From Tetrahymena thermophila SB210 (Eukaryota > Ciliophora > Oligohymenophorea > Hymenostomatida > Tetrahymenidae), in contig NW_002476237.1 in NCBI RefSeq assembly GCF_000189635.1, positions 62,001 through 126,000 on the forward strand: 64,000 nucleotides of DNA. Direction: 5' to 3'. The notes under the pieces are model-generated. The model saw nothing but the letters and a program-made list of their open reading frames with translations. It was not told where the DNA came from and did not search any database. Both the position numbers and the translations under genes were made by a program. Of the stretch, positions 12,854 to 26,729 are shown piece by piece; position 1 is the stretch's first letter, and each line of letters opens with the position of its first letter.

Positions 12854-14791
12854 TGTTTAATATAGTTATTTTTATTTGCTAATTTTTTTTTAGTAATTTA
12901 TTGTTAATTAATTTAATTACTTAAATAGAATGAATTGAAAAAATATTTTTAAAGAAACTTAGATGTAATAAATCTATTTGATTTATGAATAAGTTTAAGT
13001 ATATTTTAAAATAGAATAGAATAAGCTGATGAATCATATAGTTTGAAAAAATTTAAGGATATCTTTATAGAATAATTAAATAATTAAGAAATACTAACAA
13101 AATCTGATAATCATTAATAAAAACATTTAATCAATAAGAAAATTTGTCTATTTTTAGGTTAATAGAGTCTATATTAATTTAAAAAAGCTTAAATTTTTTC
13201 AAAGCTTGCTTAAACAATAATGAAAGTATTGAAAAAGTTTAAAGAACATTTGAATATCTAAATTTTCAAAAATATATTAAATAAATTTTATTTATTCATT
13301 TAATAAAATGTTATAAAAGTATTAAAATATTTTTAAGGATAATTTTTTTAATAAAGCAAATTATTATTTAATAAATCTAATTATATCATTTTTTACTAGT
13401 CCATCTTGCATGTAATTTAGATGTAATCCATATTAATTTTTAAAAATGTTTGATATTTTAAAAATACAAAAAGATTATATATTTTATTCTTGATTTTTTC
13501 TAAAAAATTTTGATTAAATAAAAAAAAATTGTTTATTTTAAATGCTAATATTAAATTTTAAACCATTTTTAAATAAATGAATTTTATTTTTTTCAAAACT
13601 TTAAGAGAGTAATCTCTTCAAATTAAAATTTTAATATTTATTTTTGATGAATAAAAAAAAGAGACAACATTTATTTTTTATTTATTTGATTAACAAAAAA
13701 AATCTAGTAAAATTTGATTTCAAGATCTATATTTATTTATATATTTACTCATTTAATTTTGTTTTACTCTTAAAAATGCCCAAACTTGCTAAAAGCAAGA
13801 GGTATTTAAGTATATATAAGTTTAAAAACTAGAAATATAGCTATTTTAATCAAACATTTAGTTTTTTTTTAGCAAGCAAGTCCAATTCCACTTGTTGCCA
13901 TTTTTTAAATAATTTACAAAGTTATCATTTAAATTAAAAAATATTAGCTGACCATTAAAAATTTTTCCGACAATAAAAAATAAGAAAAAGATAACAAAGA
14001 AGATGGATTTAGATATTGCAGTATTGATACTCTGTCAGAAACCTTGATTTTGCTGATAATTAGTATTAGAAAACTTGATTTAAATAAGAAGAAAAAGAAA
14101 ATATCATCCCATTTACACATTTGAATAAGATTGACATTTAAAAAAATAAATTAAAAAAAAATCTAATTATTAAATATTCATCATATATCTATTAGATAAA
14201 TCATATTTATGTTCAATGCAAAAACATTAAAAGGTTGAATTATTTATTTAAATTAAATTTAGCATTTTATAAATAAGATTTTATTTTTTTTAACATAAGT
14301 TTATGTGATCTAAATCTTTTAAAAATATATTAAGTTAGATTTAATAAAATTTAATTGATTTTGAATTATTAATAGTTTTGAAAAATTATAAGAAATTAAT
14401 AGTTATTTATTAAATAATAATTCATCCTATAACTTTTTAATAACGAATTTTTACATAAAATATACAAATTAAAAACATTAATTAAGCTTAAGATTTATTT
14501 TAATTTTTATAATTATTTTATGGAGTTTCAACACCAAAAATAAAATTTAAATCAACTACATCTAGTAAATCTGAAATACAAAAGATTATTCAAAAAAAAA
14601 TTTTTTTTTTTGCTTTTGATAATTTTTAGTCAAAATTTAAAATAAATTAAAGAATTTTGTTATAATTTTTTTATACTTTTTTAAATAATGTTTATTTATT
14701 TATTTTATTTTATCTAAAAATCATTAAAACTTTATTAAAAATATTTATTTATTTATTATTTACTTCCTTAAAATATCCAAAATCAAAACTG
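12854..14791. other. long intergenic spacer
   Basis: This is nearly 2 kb of AT-rich DNA containing the eEF1A-like promoter (12854 upward) and the 3' flank of the giant gene. There is a small perfect hairpin CTTGCTAAAAGCAAG near 13785. Short ORFs in both strands look like chance (see rejected items). Confidence 0.55.
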
Positions 14792-17700
14792 TCACTTTTT
14801 ATCTATATCAGTTAAGATCTTATGAACATTATTTAATGCAGAATCATTTAGCTGCTTTTTCTTTTGTGAATTATAGCTGCTTAAATTTTTCAAAAATTAC
14901 TAAGCCCTCTGCACTACTTTAATATTGTTTCGAGAAATACAACCAATACGACCTTCAAAATGAACTTCACATATTTTTTCATTCAAAAATTTAAATATCA
15001 CACAGTCATCCTATTTCAAATTGAATTTTTCTCCTTAGAGTGTTTAGCAGGGCTAAATTATAATTCCAATATAAGAATCTATATTTTAAAAAATAATTAA
15101 TTGAATATTTGATAATATTATAAAATACCTTAATCATAGATTTCCATTGACTAAGTCACATTTATAGGAGATATATAATTAGACTCATAAAGGAATTATG
15201 AAATATTTCTTGAATCTGCATCAGTGAATTCATTTTCAACATAACACTATGAATCTACTCTACTATCTTTCATAATCTTTGAAGAATTTGAATGCTAACT
15301 TTGCTGAGACTGATATTTTTTTAAGTTTTCTTTCTTTTTTTGTATCATCTCGTTTTGTTTTTAGGCTCTAAGTTATGCAGATGAAGTCATCTAGGGTTAT
15401 ACAGAATTCTATGGTTATTTAATAAACTAGGCATTTAAGTTTGAAGGAGTTTAAAAATTTCTATTTGATGTATAATCATCTACATATACATTCTATATTC
15501 TATTTGATGATTATGATATTTCACGAGTTTAACTTATTTCATGATTGGTATTTTAATATTCTTTACTTTATTAAATATTTTACTTTTATTGTGATTAAAC
15601 AGTAACTATATTGTTAATATCTTATTATGGCTTCTATTGCTGCTTTTTATCATTTTATTATGATAAATTTATTTGATTTGATTATGTATTTTATTATTAT
15701 TCTAAAAATTACTTTTTTTCTTCAAATTAGAATTTTTAATCAACTTATTTGACTGTTATTTTTTAATCTAAATTATCATTTGGTTATATCTTAGAAGAGC
15801 TTTAATTTTAATGTAAGTTTTGGTGGTTTTTTTAATTTTCTGTTTATTTTGAAGAGTTTTTGTTTTGCTATATTTATAATTAGTTGCTTGACAATTATGA
15901 GTTATTAAGATTTAAATTACCTTATGAAATATTTTGTTGTGGTGTATCAAATATTTTTTGTTTTAATAATGAAGCGTTTTACTTATTAATTTTATTTTCA
16001 TAAAGTATCGGCTACTAATTAATATCCTGCATAACTTATGAATTTAATATTCTACTATTATTTTAGCTATGTGACAATTGATTATTACTGGCAGATTTTA
16101 TTTAATCTTCTACAATTGCAATATTTAACTTCGAACCTTGGCTTGGTAACTAACCTTAAATTCCCATCTATTCTTAAGCTACTGGAATCTCATCTTCGAT
16201 TTAATATTAGTCAGATCTTTCGCTTGGAAATATTTCAATATTTTTACTACCTTCTTGATATCTTTCCTTATAAACAGGCAATGGTAATTCTCCTAATTAA
16301 TTTGAATCATAATTCAAGAAATTATTTTAGTTAACGTCATCCTATTGTTAATTTCCAATGAGCTCACAAGCTTTTTAAAATTCATCTTAATTAAGACGAA
16401 CTTATTCCAGTCTTTTTTATAGATCTTGTTAAAATTTTAAATCTATCAGCGTTTACTCGTTACTTCTCTAATATTATGTTTTTTGCTTAAATGAGTTATT
16501 TTTATGTGAGTCGCGACTAAATTAATTTTGTAGATTATTTGCTGATTAAACATAAGTTTGATTATTTTAGTACTGTTACTTGCTTCCTAAATCTGAATAG
16601 GACAAATTAATATTGTTTAAAGATTTTTATTTAGTTGATTCATTTTTCTAGCCTTGCTAATACTAAATTCCATTTGAGTGTTGAACTTCTTGAGGATTGT
16701 TAAAACCTTATTAAATATTCTGAAAATCAGTCGTTTTGCATTTAAAATTAGATGCTTTATTTGGAGTTGCTGTATTAGATTTTTAGCTTGAATAGTAACT
16801 TAGAGGTTAGTTAACCTTTAGCTAGGAATTTCTTTAAAATGGAGAAGGTGATCTACTTTTTGTTGCTGATTGAATTGTAGAAAGTTAAAGTTATAGGGTT
16901 TTAATGCCATTACCAGTTTAAAAGGGGTTTTCTTCATCTTCTATATCTTGGATTATATTGTATGCTGATTCGTTATTTGCTGTTACTGACATTTGTAAAG
17001 GAATTTATCTTAAGTCTATTTACTAGTTTTAAGTTATTGCCTATGGATGATAAAGTCCTGATGACTTTTAATTGGTTTTGATATCAGAATAATTCATAGG
17101 AGTTATAATTCCTTAATTTGTAACATTTAGCTGATTCATAGCTTTCTGATGAGTTATCAAATTATTATTAAAAGGAATTTGGTTGTTTTATATATTGCCA
17201 TTGTATGAATTGCTGTTATAATGGTTATTTTATTAAGCAAATTAGTTATACTAATTCTCTATATTTTAATGATTTCTGTTAAATTATTCCACTTGTTCTT
17301 GATATAAGAGTTACTAATATTAAGTTCTTTCTGACTCTATTTGTTCGAAAATTTCATTATCCAATTATTATTAATATATAGATGATTAGTCATGATTTAT
17401 GTTTATACTATTATTTTTATGAGAAAGTTTAGTACTACTTCTTACTCCTTATTTTAAATCTTCTTCCTAGATAATGTGAAGCTATTTCATATTTGACTGA
17501 GAAATATTCATATTTTTAGTTTATTAACTGCTGCTTTTTTAATCTACTTAATTGTTATCTTGAGATTATTTTCTAAAAGTCCCTGTTTAATCAAAGTTAT
17601 TTATAATCAATATTTATTTAGCCTAACTATTGAAATCATCTTAGACATGATTTATTCCTTCCAAAGTGTTAAATTTACCAGTTTCTGGTTAATTTTCATT

Positions 17701-20700
17701 TAAAACTTTTAATTCAAATAGCTTTTCTTGCTGGCTTTAACCAACAAATTAGTCTTCATATGATAGAGTTGGTTATTTCATAAATTATTTAGTTTATGGA
17801 GATTTTTAATGTGTTACAACCCCTCTATCTCTATCAGCATCTAAAGGTTCTAAATTTTAGTCAATTGAATGACTTTAATTAAGTTTTTCAATAATTAAAG
17901 AATTATCTTTAGAAATATTTTTTTATTTGATATTTGAATTTATCAACTAATTTTTTACTTGCTCTTCAAAAATTTTTTATTAAAACTCATCGACGTTGAT
18001 TTTATTTTATGAAACATTAGGAGATTTTTATGGAGATATTGCTATGTGATTTACACTTTTCCTTGGTGACTGAATAGACTAAATTTATAAAGCAAGCAAT
18101 CCTTTGGGAATCAAAGAATATATAAGGTTTTTAATTTTATTTATAGATTAGTGCTTTTTGATGTAGTCTTACTTTCTAAATATATAATACAAAGATTAAG
18201 CACTATCAGATAATTAAGAGTAAGGAATTTAGTTTATCAAATCTGTTTTTTGTAGAGGATCATAGATCACAGAAAGCGACTTTAGTAATGGGTATCTTAT
18301 TGAATAAACATAATTTTAGTAATTATCTCTCTTTTCGAATGAAAAATTTGGATTATATGGCTCAGCTTACAAGTAGATTAGGGCTGTATAAAAGGTGTTG
18401 TATGCCTGTTAGGATGGGAAAGTTAATGCTAAAGCTTTGTTTTACGTTTTTTTGTCTCCTATAGATTAATGCTTTGTCATGTGGTAAACGTAAATTTTTA
18501 TCATTAGCTTTTCAGGTATGAGCTCATAAGTATAATCGTATTTGCTTATTGACCATATTGATCTAATATTTTAGAATCTAGCAGTTGAGAGCATCAAATC
18601 AGCTTTGATTTAATTTATTGTGTCTTAAAATTTTGTTTAAGTTTTATCTTTGTTCACAGAAGAAGTGTCTAAATCCTTCTTTTCTGGTGAATAATTCTCG
18701 AATTAATCAAATTAATCTCTTTGGTCTTCTTTGTAAATATACAGCATTTGTGAGTTCATTTTTATTTAGCATTTAGCCATTCCTTGAATTGTAGAAGAAA
18801 ATTTTTAAACCTAGCCTTGGTAATAAATTCTCTTTCTAAATAAGTATGTGATTTAAGGAGATATTTTTTTAAGTAGTGTGTCATTCTTTTCTGGCTAATA
18901 CTGTGAATTGTGATGTATTAGCTCCATATATAATTCTGCGAAATCTAAGGTGTTTGTAGCTCCATTTTGATACAATTTCTAAAGTAGCTCACTCATGCAA
19001 TCAAAATAAGATTTATGAAGTAGCAGCTTTAACCTTAAGCTTAATTTATACTTTAATGACTATTTAAGAAGGAAAAAAAGGTTATCATTCCAATAAAATT
19101 GAAGCGTTTTGTTTTGCTTTTATTTTTCCAAATGAGATAAATTTAATTTGTTTTCTTCTATATTAACAAAGTTCTAAGAGTTTTGTTAGGATATAAAACT
19201 GGAGTTTAGTGATTTCTTTTTTCGTTATTAGTTAGTTTAATTTTAGTTCTATCCTTCATTTTCGTTAGACTATAAACAAATCAACCTAAACAAATACATT
19301 TCAGTAATGGTTTCTGTAATTTACTCTTCAGGCAGATAGAAATAATTTTGTAAGAAGAATCTTAATTTTTCATAGTTAAGTTTTTATCCTTGCAGTGATA
19401 AGACTAACCAAATTAAATTACTTCTATTTTTCAGTGAAACTTCCTTTGAGTCTTTTAAATAGTTTTATGAACTGCTTACTGAGAAGTCTTCGTTCAAGCT
19501 AATTTATGATTAATTAACTTGATTACTAAAATATTTCTATTTGGGTAATAGAATCATTTAACTTTGTCTTTCAAATAACAAATTAAAAAAAATTGAATTA
19601 TTTAAATTCATGAAATATAAAGGGCAATCAAAAGGACTTTCAAATATGTTGTCTTCTAAATTTTAAAAATTTTCATTTATTTCAAATGCTGCTACTTATA
19701 TCTTTGGATCATTTGCCTCTTTAATATTATTGCTTGAAGGCTAATTTTAAAGTATTTAATCTAAATTGTTATCTTGCTATTTATTCGACTTGAGTGACTC
19801 GCTCATTTAAGAAATTCTCTTCTTTTCGTAGCTTTAATCTTAATTTTAATTTGTTTAAAAAACAATTATTAAAGCACATTTACACATGGTGTGAAGTAAT
19901 AACAATATTTTTTGAGGAGTATTGCACTAATATCTTCTAAATAAGTAAATTAAAATGAAGTCTAAGGCCTTTTTTGATTCATTTTCATCTATCTTAACAG
20001 TATAAAAGTTTTCGATAGCAGAAATAACAAGCTTCTTCTATTCTTAGAACCCAATTTGGTTAATATTTAATCTTATTGAATTATTTTGAGTAGTAAGTTT
20101 ATTTATTTACTAATTAAGAAACTCGTTATTTTTGTAGAGCTGTTAGCTTGTTCTTATCATTGGGATTATTTAAGGTTCTAATTATGTATAAGTAGCTATA
20201 TCTTCATTGATCTCAGTTGGTAAATGGAACCTAAAAGTTCCAATAATTATTATTTTATAACTATTCTAAATGCTTGATTAAATTTTCTGCAATATACTCC
20301 AAGACCATTTATCTTAATATTAGAGATCATCTATCATAAAAATAATTAGTTTAGTATTCAAACTCAACAGATATTCTTAAAGCATAGCAAAAATTATTTA
20401 AATTATCTCATTCTGCATATTTTCTTGATACAATAATTTTTGTTCTTGCTATAAATCTCCTAAATTCAAGGAAGCATTTTGAAGAACGAGCGATTTTAAT
20501 TACATTTTAGATGTGTCTCTTGTTAAAAATGTTTATAAAATAAGCGTTTGATTAATCTATTAAGCAATTTACTATTTATAATCTTAATTTTGTAATTGTA
20601 AATATGATTCTTCTAATTTTTATATATATTTCTAGCATTGCATAATTAAAATATCGTTAAAAGTATTAAGAAGGATTCTTCTTTAAGGTTATCTGATCAC

Positions 20701-22746
20701 TACTTGGCTTGGCGGAGCATTTCTTTATTTTATTTCATTCATTAGACTTCCTCTTAAAGACTTTGTAAATACTACACACTGTCCTATTTTGAATGAATTA
20801 GCTATATCATTGCTTAAAAGTTGCATAAAACTACTTTTTCCAGATCCAAAATCACCTTCAATCAAAATCATTTGATTTTGATAACCATTTGAAGTGTTGA
20901 TTGGCTAATTCAAATACTCTTTTAATTTAATAATAATTGTACTTCTTTTTTCTAAAAAAATCGAAGCATTTTAGTAGCATTAAGTGTGATTCAAAATAGG
21001 ATTCCAATGAGTTTTAAAGGAAAGCTAGTTATTTGGGTTTTCACGAAAGTATTAGTTAACTATATCTAAATTATACTGCACTACACCTTCTTATTTCGAA
21101 ATATATTAAACTTTTTTGTCTCTCAGACTATGATTTGAAAAAGAAGTAAAAAGCAAATCTTTAGAATTACTCTGCTATTCTTGTGAGGGGAATTAATGAA
21201 AAAATATAGTATAAAAAAAAGCTAACTAAGAAGAAGCTCTCAATTTTTTTATATTTTAAATCTACAATTGCTATAAAACACTAACGAATAAAGCAGCTCT
21301 TGAATAATAATCAATTTTATTTCTTACGATCAATCTAATTGTGAGTAAATTTTAAAACGCGCAGTAGAAAACACTATCATACTATAAGCTTAGTGTTTCA
21401 ACTAATTCTTATATTTTGTTCATAATTTAATTTAAATTAACAGCCACATTTCTTCTCTCAATATCCCAATTAATTCCTTCTAAGCAACTTTTTCTGTAAT
21501 GCTTCTCTGTGTTTTAAATTGGCTCTTTCTTAGTTGAGCTTAACTTACTTTAACTAATGTTATTGTCAAAACTATTAGAGTGTAAGTGTTCTGGCTAAAT
21601 TGAAAAAACCAATTTTATAAAGCTAACTGCCTCAAAGCCTTCTTGATTTTCAGTTAGAATCTTTACTTTTTTCATAATTTTCTCTTAGTCTCCATCATTT
21701 ATATCAGCAGATTATATAGATTGTATGTATTATTAATCACATGAGAATTAAGTACTCTTGTTATCTTTTATTGACGAGTAGGGCACTATATAAAAAGAAC
21801 TCAGAATAGTAGCATCAGTAATTTTAACATTTGAAGAGTCTTTCTTTTTCAACATATATTTCATAAGATTTGTTTTATGCTCAAAATTGATAGCGAAATC
21901 TTAATGCAAAAGGAGATTTAATTGCAAGTCCAGTGCTTTACTTAATTTGCATCCTCTAATAGATCCATTTATTGCAGACCCAAAAAAGTAATAATCAAAT
22001 TAATTTTCTTCATTTTCATAAAAGCTAACACATATATTACCGAAATATATGCTTGATAATGTAGCTATTTTATACTTTTATAGTACTTGTTATAAATTTG
22101 TAATCATAGATTTCCAAAAAATTATTCCGTTTTGCATTAAAGGCTTATTCTATGTTTTCATCACTAAAGTAAAAGTATCTGATCCATTAAAATCTAAAAG
22201 ATGCAAAGGTATATCTGAATTAAAATTCACAAAAAACATTGAAAATTTTTGATTAAATTACTCAATGAATATTTATAAAAAGTCATTCACGTATTATAAT
22301 ATCTATCTATGAATCTCATACACTTTTTAAACACTTTCATCTCTCAAAACTATCTTTTCATCCTATTGCTTTGTAGTATTCTCTATGATATTGTTAATAT
22401 CCTTTAAGTATATACTAAATGATGTACATTCATCTATTGTAAAACCAGTAGGAATTACATTAGCTTCTATTTCTTTAATAGGAGTAAACTTCTGTACAAT
22501 CAATGGAATATACTTCTTTTTAGCTAATTATTTCTACATTCTTAATAACCTAAAATTTTAATGTAAAAGCTTATTTATTTCTATTTGCTAATAGAATATA
22601 TTATATCTAATGTTTGCTTTCCCTTTGTAAATATATATATTAAAATAATTAATCTAGTTTTTAATTTGATTAAATTATCCTTACTCTTCACTTTTTTTCG
22701 ATATATCTATTAAGTTTAACAATCTCTATTATTCAATTTCATTCAT
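14792..22746 (-). CDS. giant protein: cyclase-like domain, AAA-type NTPase, SH3-like C-terminus
   Basis: The start is taken at ATG 22746 (MNEIEQQRLLNLIDISKK); the frame runs for roughly 2,500 codons. The N-terminal ~350 residues resemble the first catalytic domain of soluble adenylyl cyclase (ADCY10): VIPTGFT where an active enzyme has xVDISGFT, LLDFNGSDTFTLVM, and SIYFGNICVSF...YYFFGSAIN. The metal-binding Asp of the first motif is absent. At about residue 630 comes Walker A (LIEGDFGSGKSS), followed by Walker B (KLIIFMIDDLQ, about 20300) and a sensor-like KIIIIGTFR, as in AAA_16 NTPases. A long helical region follows, then a Q/S/N-rich disordered stretch (about 15180-17900). The C-terminus (14860-15070) is SH3-like: FNLKQDDCVIF and EGRIGCISRNNIKVV. 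Few introns are needed; one with a GTAAG site lies near 18080-18175, and another at about 15069-15128. A split into two genes is not excluded, but reading phase is continuous. Confidence 0.7.
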
Positions 22747-23390
22747 CCAAAACAAAAGTATTACTCTTTTTATTTGATTATCAACTTTAAAAAATGTATG
22801 TTTAAAAGTAATCTTTTGTTAATGATATTTTAGATAATACAAAAAAACCCTTGCTTTTTATTTAATTAATTACAAAACTTTTTAATCTTTCATTCATGGA
22901 TAAAAGCATTTGAAGGTTTCTGTAACATTATTTATTTTCATCTTTAGAAAATTAGTAAATAAATACATGCAAACACTTAAAATACTAAACTTAAAATTTA
23001 TTAATTTATTTATTTTTACTTTTGTTTTACTCACTTACTTATTATATTTATTATGATATTTTACTCATTTTTTTAGAATAAATTTTATGCAATAAAAAAG
23101 TATTATTTGTTAAATTTTAAACGATTAATTATTTCATTTAGAATTTAACTTTGTAGAAATAAAAATAAATAGTTTTTACTCAATAAATTTTAATGTTTGT
23201 TTCTCAAAAATTAAATATTTTGTAAGAATTATTGAATAAAAGAATTTGACTTTGTAGAAATAATTTTAATGTTTGTTTCTCAAAAATAAAATATTTTTTA
23301 AGAATTATTGATCATTTATTTTTTTTACAATGAAAAATGAATAAAAATTTTAATAAATATTAAAAAAATCAGTAATAAATTAAATAAATT
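22747..23390. other. intergenic spacer with an imperfect direct repeat
   Basis: This is AT-rich spacer between two minus-strand genes, holding the promoter of the giant gene. It contains the direct repeat listed separately at 23142-23311. Confidence 0.55.
23142..23311. repeat. imperfect tandem direct repeat, two copies
   Basis: A segment starting AGAATTTAACTTTGTAGAAA and ending near TTGTAAGAATTATTGA recurs immediately downstream as AGAATTTGACTTTGTAGAAA to TTTAAGAATTATTGA. Copy 1 (about 23142-23236) carries roughly 25-30 extra bases compared with copy 2 (about 23241-23311). No coding content is visible. Confidence 0.7.
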
Positions 23391-25664
23391 TCAAGGATTT
23401 TAAACCCACTTGTTAGGTCTTTCTTTTTAATTTGCTGTAGAAGGATATCTTATTGTGTAATTAGTATTTGAAAGGAAAGAGTGAGGAGTAGTAGTAGTAC
23501 TGTCTTGAAATAAATAAAAGTTTTAGAAAAATGTATTTCTAAAATTATCGTCATTGTTTTTGTTTGGTTGTTATTGCTGTCTGTCTTATTAAATTTAGCT
23601 TCTGTATTTAACTTCTGATGTTTTAGCTTATTCACGTCTTACAAGAAAATTCATATTGTTAACAGGTACGGTGCTAAAATTATTTTATTGATTGTATTTT
23701 AATTGTTTGTTCTGCTAAAATGCTATGTTTAGAATAGGGTTCTTATGGTGAGCATTTAAAATTAATCTTTGCTGCTTTTCTAACCACATCTGTCTTTCTT
23801 TTTCTTGTATTAATAGAGGCTCAGTAAGATAAAAATGTGATAAACTCTTTGTGCTTTATATTTTTTATTCTGTTTTTTCTTTGAAATCTAAATTGCTAAG
23901 CAGGTTAGAATCTCTTTTAGCAGGTCTTGCTCCATGAGAAGTCTGAGCTTTAGGTTATATTTTGAGCTTATTTTTTTAATTTTTGTGTTTATTTGACTAC
24001 TCGAGTAGTTGATCCCAATAATTTTAATTTTATTCTACTCCTAGTCTCTTAATTTAATTCATTTTATCTTCGTGCTCTTCTTCCATTAATTTCATTTATA
24101 TTTCTTGATTAATTTTCATTACTTTTTGCAGGGTATTTTCTTTTTTTTATTAGGTAGGAGCTATATTTTAAGTAGGACTATTTATGGGTTCTATTTCTTG
24201 ATTGAAATCAATATCAAAGAAATTAATTGAGTCCATACTTTTGGCTCTTTCTAAATTTTCTATTTTTTTACTGTTTTAATTTGAGTCAAACAATTTGCAT
24301 TTCTCATCAAAGTCTTTCAAAAATTTTTGCAATCTAGTACCTCCTAAATAGAGTTAGGACAGTTATTTTCTTTCTATTCATAATTAAATAGTTAGTTAAT
24401 TACTTTGATTAAATATTAAATAGATAAATAAATATGTAAATAACATAATATTACCTTCAAAATATCTATTAATATTCTTGTATTTGTGGTCAAAGTCTAC
24501 ATGAGCTCCTTGAATATTATTAACTTTTTCTACAATCTATTCTACCTTTTATCTTTGATTATCGAATCTAGCAGCAGTTAAAGCAAACTCATTTTTTTAT
24601 ACAATCTCTTAATCCATCTTTAAATATTTCTATTAATCTTATTTGTTAGGTTTTTACTTTAAATCCTACTGAGAGGCTTTTAGGTCTTATTTCTCTTACT
24701 GTTCTTTTTCTATATATTTTTATTTTATTTCATTTTCAGCCTTCTCAAAATCAGAGAGAATTTATTATATTTCCATAGACCTTTCATTATCATTTTTGAA
24801 ATATTGCAATTCTTCAAATTTTATGTCATCATCGTAGGGATATTTTTTCCTGAGTTTCAAATACTCATTTAGAATTTTAGACCTTTCTGCTAACTTTTAC
24901 TTTTCATAATTTGATTTTTATTTCTATAATAGATGATCTAAGCTATTTCCAATACGAACTTTTTCAAGGCGTTCAGTACTATTTTTTATTTCTTTTAGCA
25001 GCTATTTGCTTCTTAGCTATCTTAACTTTTTTAAAAAATCAAAATCCTGGGCAAATAGTTTTTATATCTATGTAATTTAGACACACTCCATAATAGAATA
25101 TAAATCCTTAAGACTCTATCTAAATTATTTTGCTATTAACAAACCTTCTCTTGTAGATTACAAAGATTTTTTATCAGGCATCTAAAGTCTAGACATCATA
25201 GCCTCAGTTTCCTCCATTTGATGTCCAAGGACTTCCTTAAATTTTTTTTATTATTCTGGATTCAAAATTGCTTAATTAGATTGCTGGCTTTTGATTATTT
25301 TTGTGAGTTCTTCATGTATTTTATCATATATTTCCTAGAGATCAAGCATCCACTCTTCTTTGTCTTATCTATTTTCCTTTTCTTGTTCAGGATTAAAGAC
25401 TATTTAGTATGGTTTTTTTTACACTTCATGGATTTTAGCCTTATATCTTTATTCTATTTTTTTTCTTGACTGCTTATCTGCCCTTATAAGCGCAATTCTA
25501 GGTCTAATTGGCTAAAAAGGCTTATTTTCTTCTTTTGCTAAATCATTGTAACTTTTGAAATCTTTTATATTTAATTATAAATTAGCTACATTAACCTGAT
25601 TTCCTATCCTTTTAACAAAATCATTAAACTAAAATTTTTTGTCTAAGTTTTTTTAAGAATTCAT
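23391..25664 (-). CDS. coiled-coil protein, unknown function
   Basis: I do not recognise the family. The start is ATG 25664 (MNSQKNLDKKFQFNDFVKRI) and the stop is TGA at 23391, after NKWVQNP. The first ~100 residues are basic and proline-containing (FQPIRPRIALIRADK). From about residue 100 to 400 the sequence is strongly heptad-like and charged (LLKEIKNSTERLEKVRIGN; LNEYLKLRKKYPYDDD; IQQILSDFEKAENEIKQKY). One intron is clear at about 24345-24465 (GTAATATT to TTTAG), splitting a Gly codon. The C-terminal third is Q/N/S-rich with short conserved-looking blocks (EKERQMWLEKQQRLILNAHH). The total is about 740 residues, with no membrane segment. A cytoskeletal, basal-body or ciliary role would fit such a protein in a ciliate, but that is a guess from composition alone. 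Confidence 0.75.
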
Positions 25665-26144
25665 TTCGCTAAAATATTTTCGAAGGCCTTTGGAAATAAT
25701 TATTTTATGCCAAGCCAGTGCAGTTTTTAAGAAAATTTAGATGTTATATTTTTTTGATTAGGATATTTTGCTACTTAAATTTAATGATTAGCAATAATAT
25801 TAAATGAAATTAATTAAATTTTTAATAATAATGTTAAATGCAATTGATTAAATTATTAGCAATAATAGTGTAATAATATCAAATAGCTTTTTGAATTGGT
25901 ATATAATATAACACATATAATCAATCATATTAATATATTTAATGATACTTAGCTTTAATCGAATAAGCCATATTTATTTATCACATAAAAAATTATTTAA
26001 TTTATTTGAAACTGAATATTTATTTTAATACTTTTATTACTATTCATTCATTTTTTCATGAAAAAAATGGTTATTAATTAATAAAAAATCTTATTATTTT
26101 GTGAAACTTAAATTAATTTGATTTTTGGAATTACTTTTTTATTC
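25665..26144. other. intergenic spacer
   Basis: This is AT-rich spacer containing the promoter of the coiled-coil gene. A short imperfect repeat of TTAATAATAATGTTAAATG-like and TTAGCAATAATA-like words lies at about 25785-25875. Nothing else is seen. Confidence 0.5.
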
Positions 26145-26729
26145 TCAAGGATATTTTTTATTAATATTTTTTGCTATTATAATCTCTTTTCTATTATTTT
26201 CTAAAGCTGAGATTGCTTCCATGTATTCTACAACATTAGGGTTCTATTTTTTGTATTGTTCATAGAATTAGATCCCTTAAATCAAAAACAACTCAATTTT
26301 TTTTACTACTAAAGGTATGTATTAGATTTTATTTATAAAGTCGAATCTAATTTGTTGCAATTCTTTCTTAAAATAATCAATATCAACTAAATTAAATAAT
26401 CTCAAAAATTTTCTGATTGTATATTATTTTGTTATCCTTAAAGGAAGAATTACTTTATCTAAAAAGACTTAAACATATCCCATTCTCCAGTCTTAGGAAT
26501 CAGTAAGCGAGAGATACCTAGGTGTTTTTAAAAGCTGAAATTATATTGTCAGCTTGAACAACAAATTTATAATTGGATAAACATCGCTTTGGCAACATTC
26601 ATATATGTCATCAGGAGTAATAGAATCGAAATTTTTATATATTTCTATTAGCTCTTGAGGGACTTATAGTATTTCTTCTTCAATAACTTTCTTATCATAA
26701 AGATCTTCCAGATCATTTTTCTTCTTCAT
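26145..26729 (-). CDS. conserved-looking hypothetical protein, 194 aa
   Basis: A single-exon frame of exactly 195 codons runs from ATG 26729 (MKKKNDLEDLYDKKVIEEEI) to TGA at 26145. In-frame TAA/TAG occur at Gln-compatible places. The protein is mostly amphipathic helix and beta-like with hydrophobic blocks (YPIINLLFKLTI; VFLDKVILPLRI; LFNLVDIDYF; YIPLVVKKIELFLI) and an acidic N-terminus. I see no catalytic motif or signal peptide and cannot name a family. The uninterrupted frame and mixed composition, unlike the surrounding spacer, support a real gene. Confidence 0.6.

Noticed and set aside
13644..13832. Plus-strand ORF of 62 codons rich in Lys, Ile and Tyr.
   Set aside because: Looks like translated AT spacer; no motif and no continuation under the ciliate code.
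13749..13901. Minus-strand 50-residue ORF starting MATSGIGLAC.
   Set aside because: Composition does not differ from the spacer, no neighbouring exon, and the length is within chance for a code with one stop codon.
16038..19300. Long plus-strand stretches, open except for TGA, that read as hydrophobic Leu/Phe-rich protein.
   Set aside because: They are the antisense of the Q/S/N-rich coding strand. The plus frame contains TGA every 30-100 codons and no domain motif, while the minus frame is continuous and holds Walker A, Walker B and SH3-like motifs.
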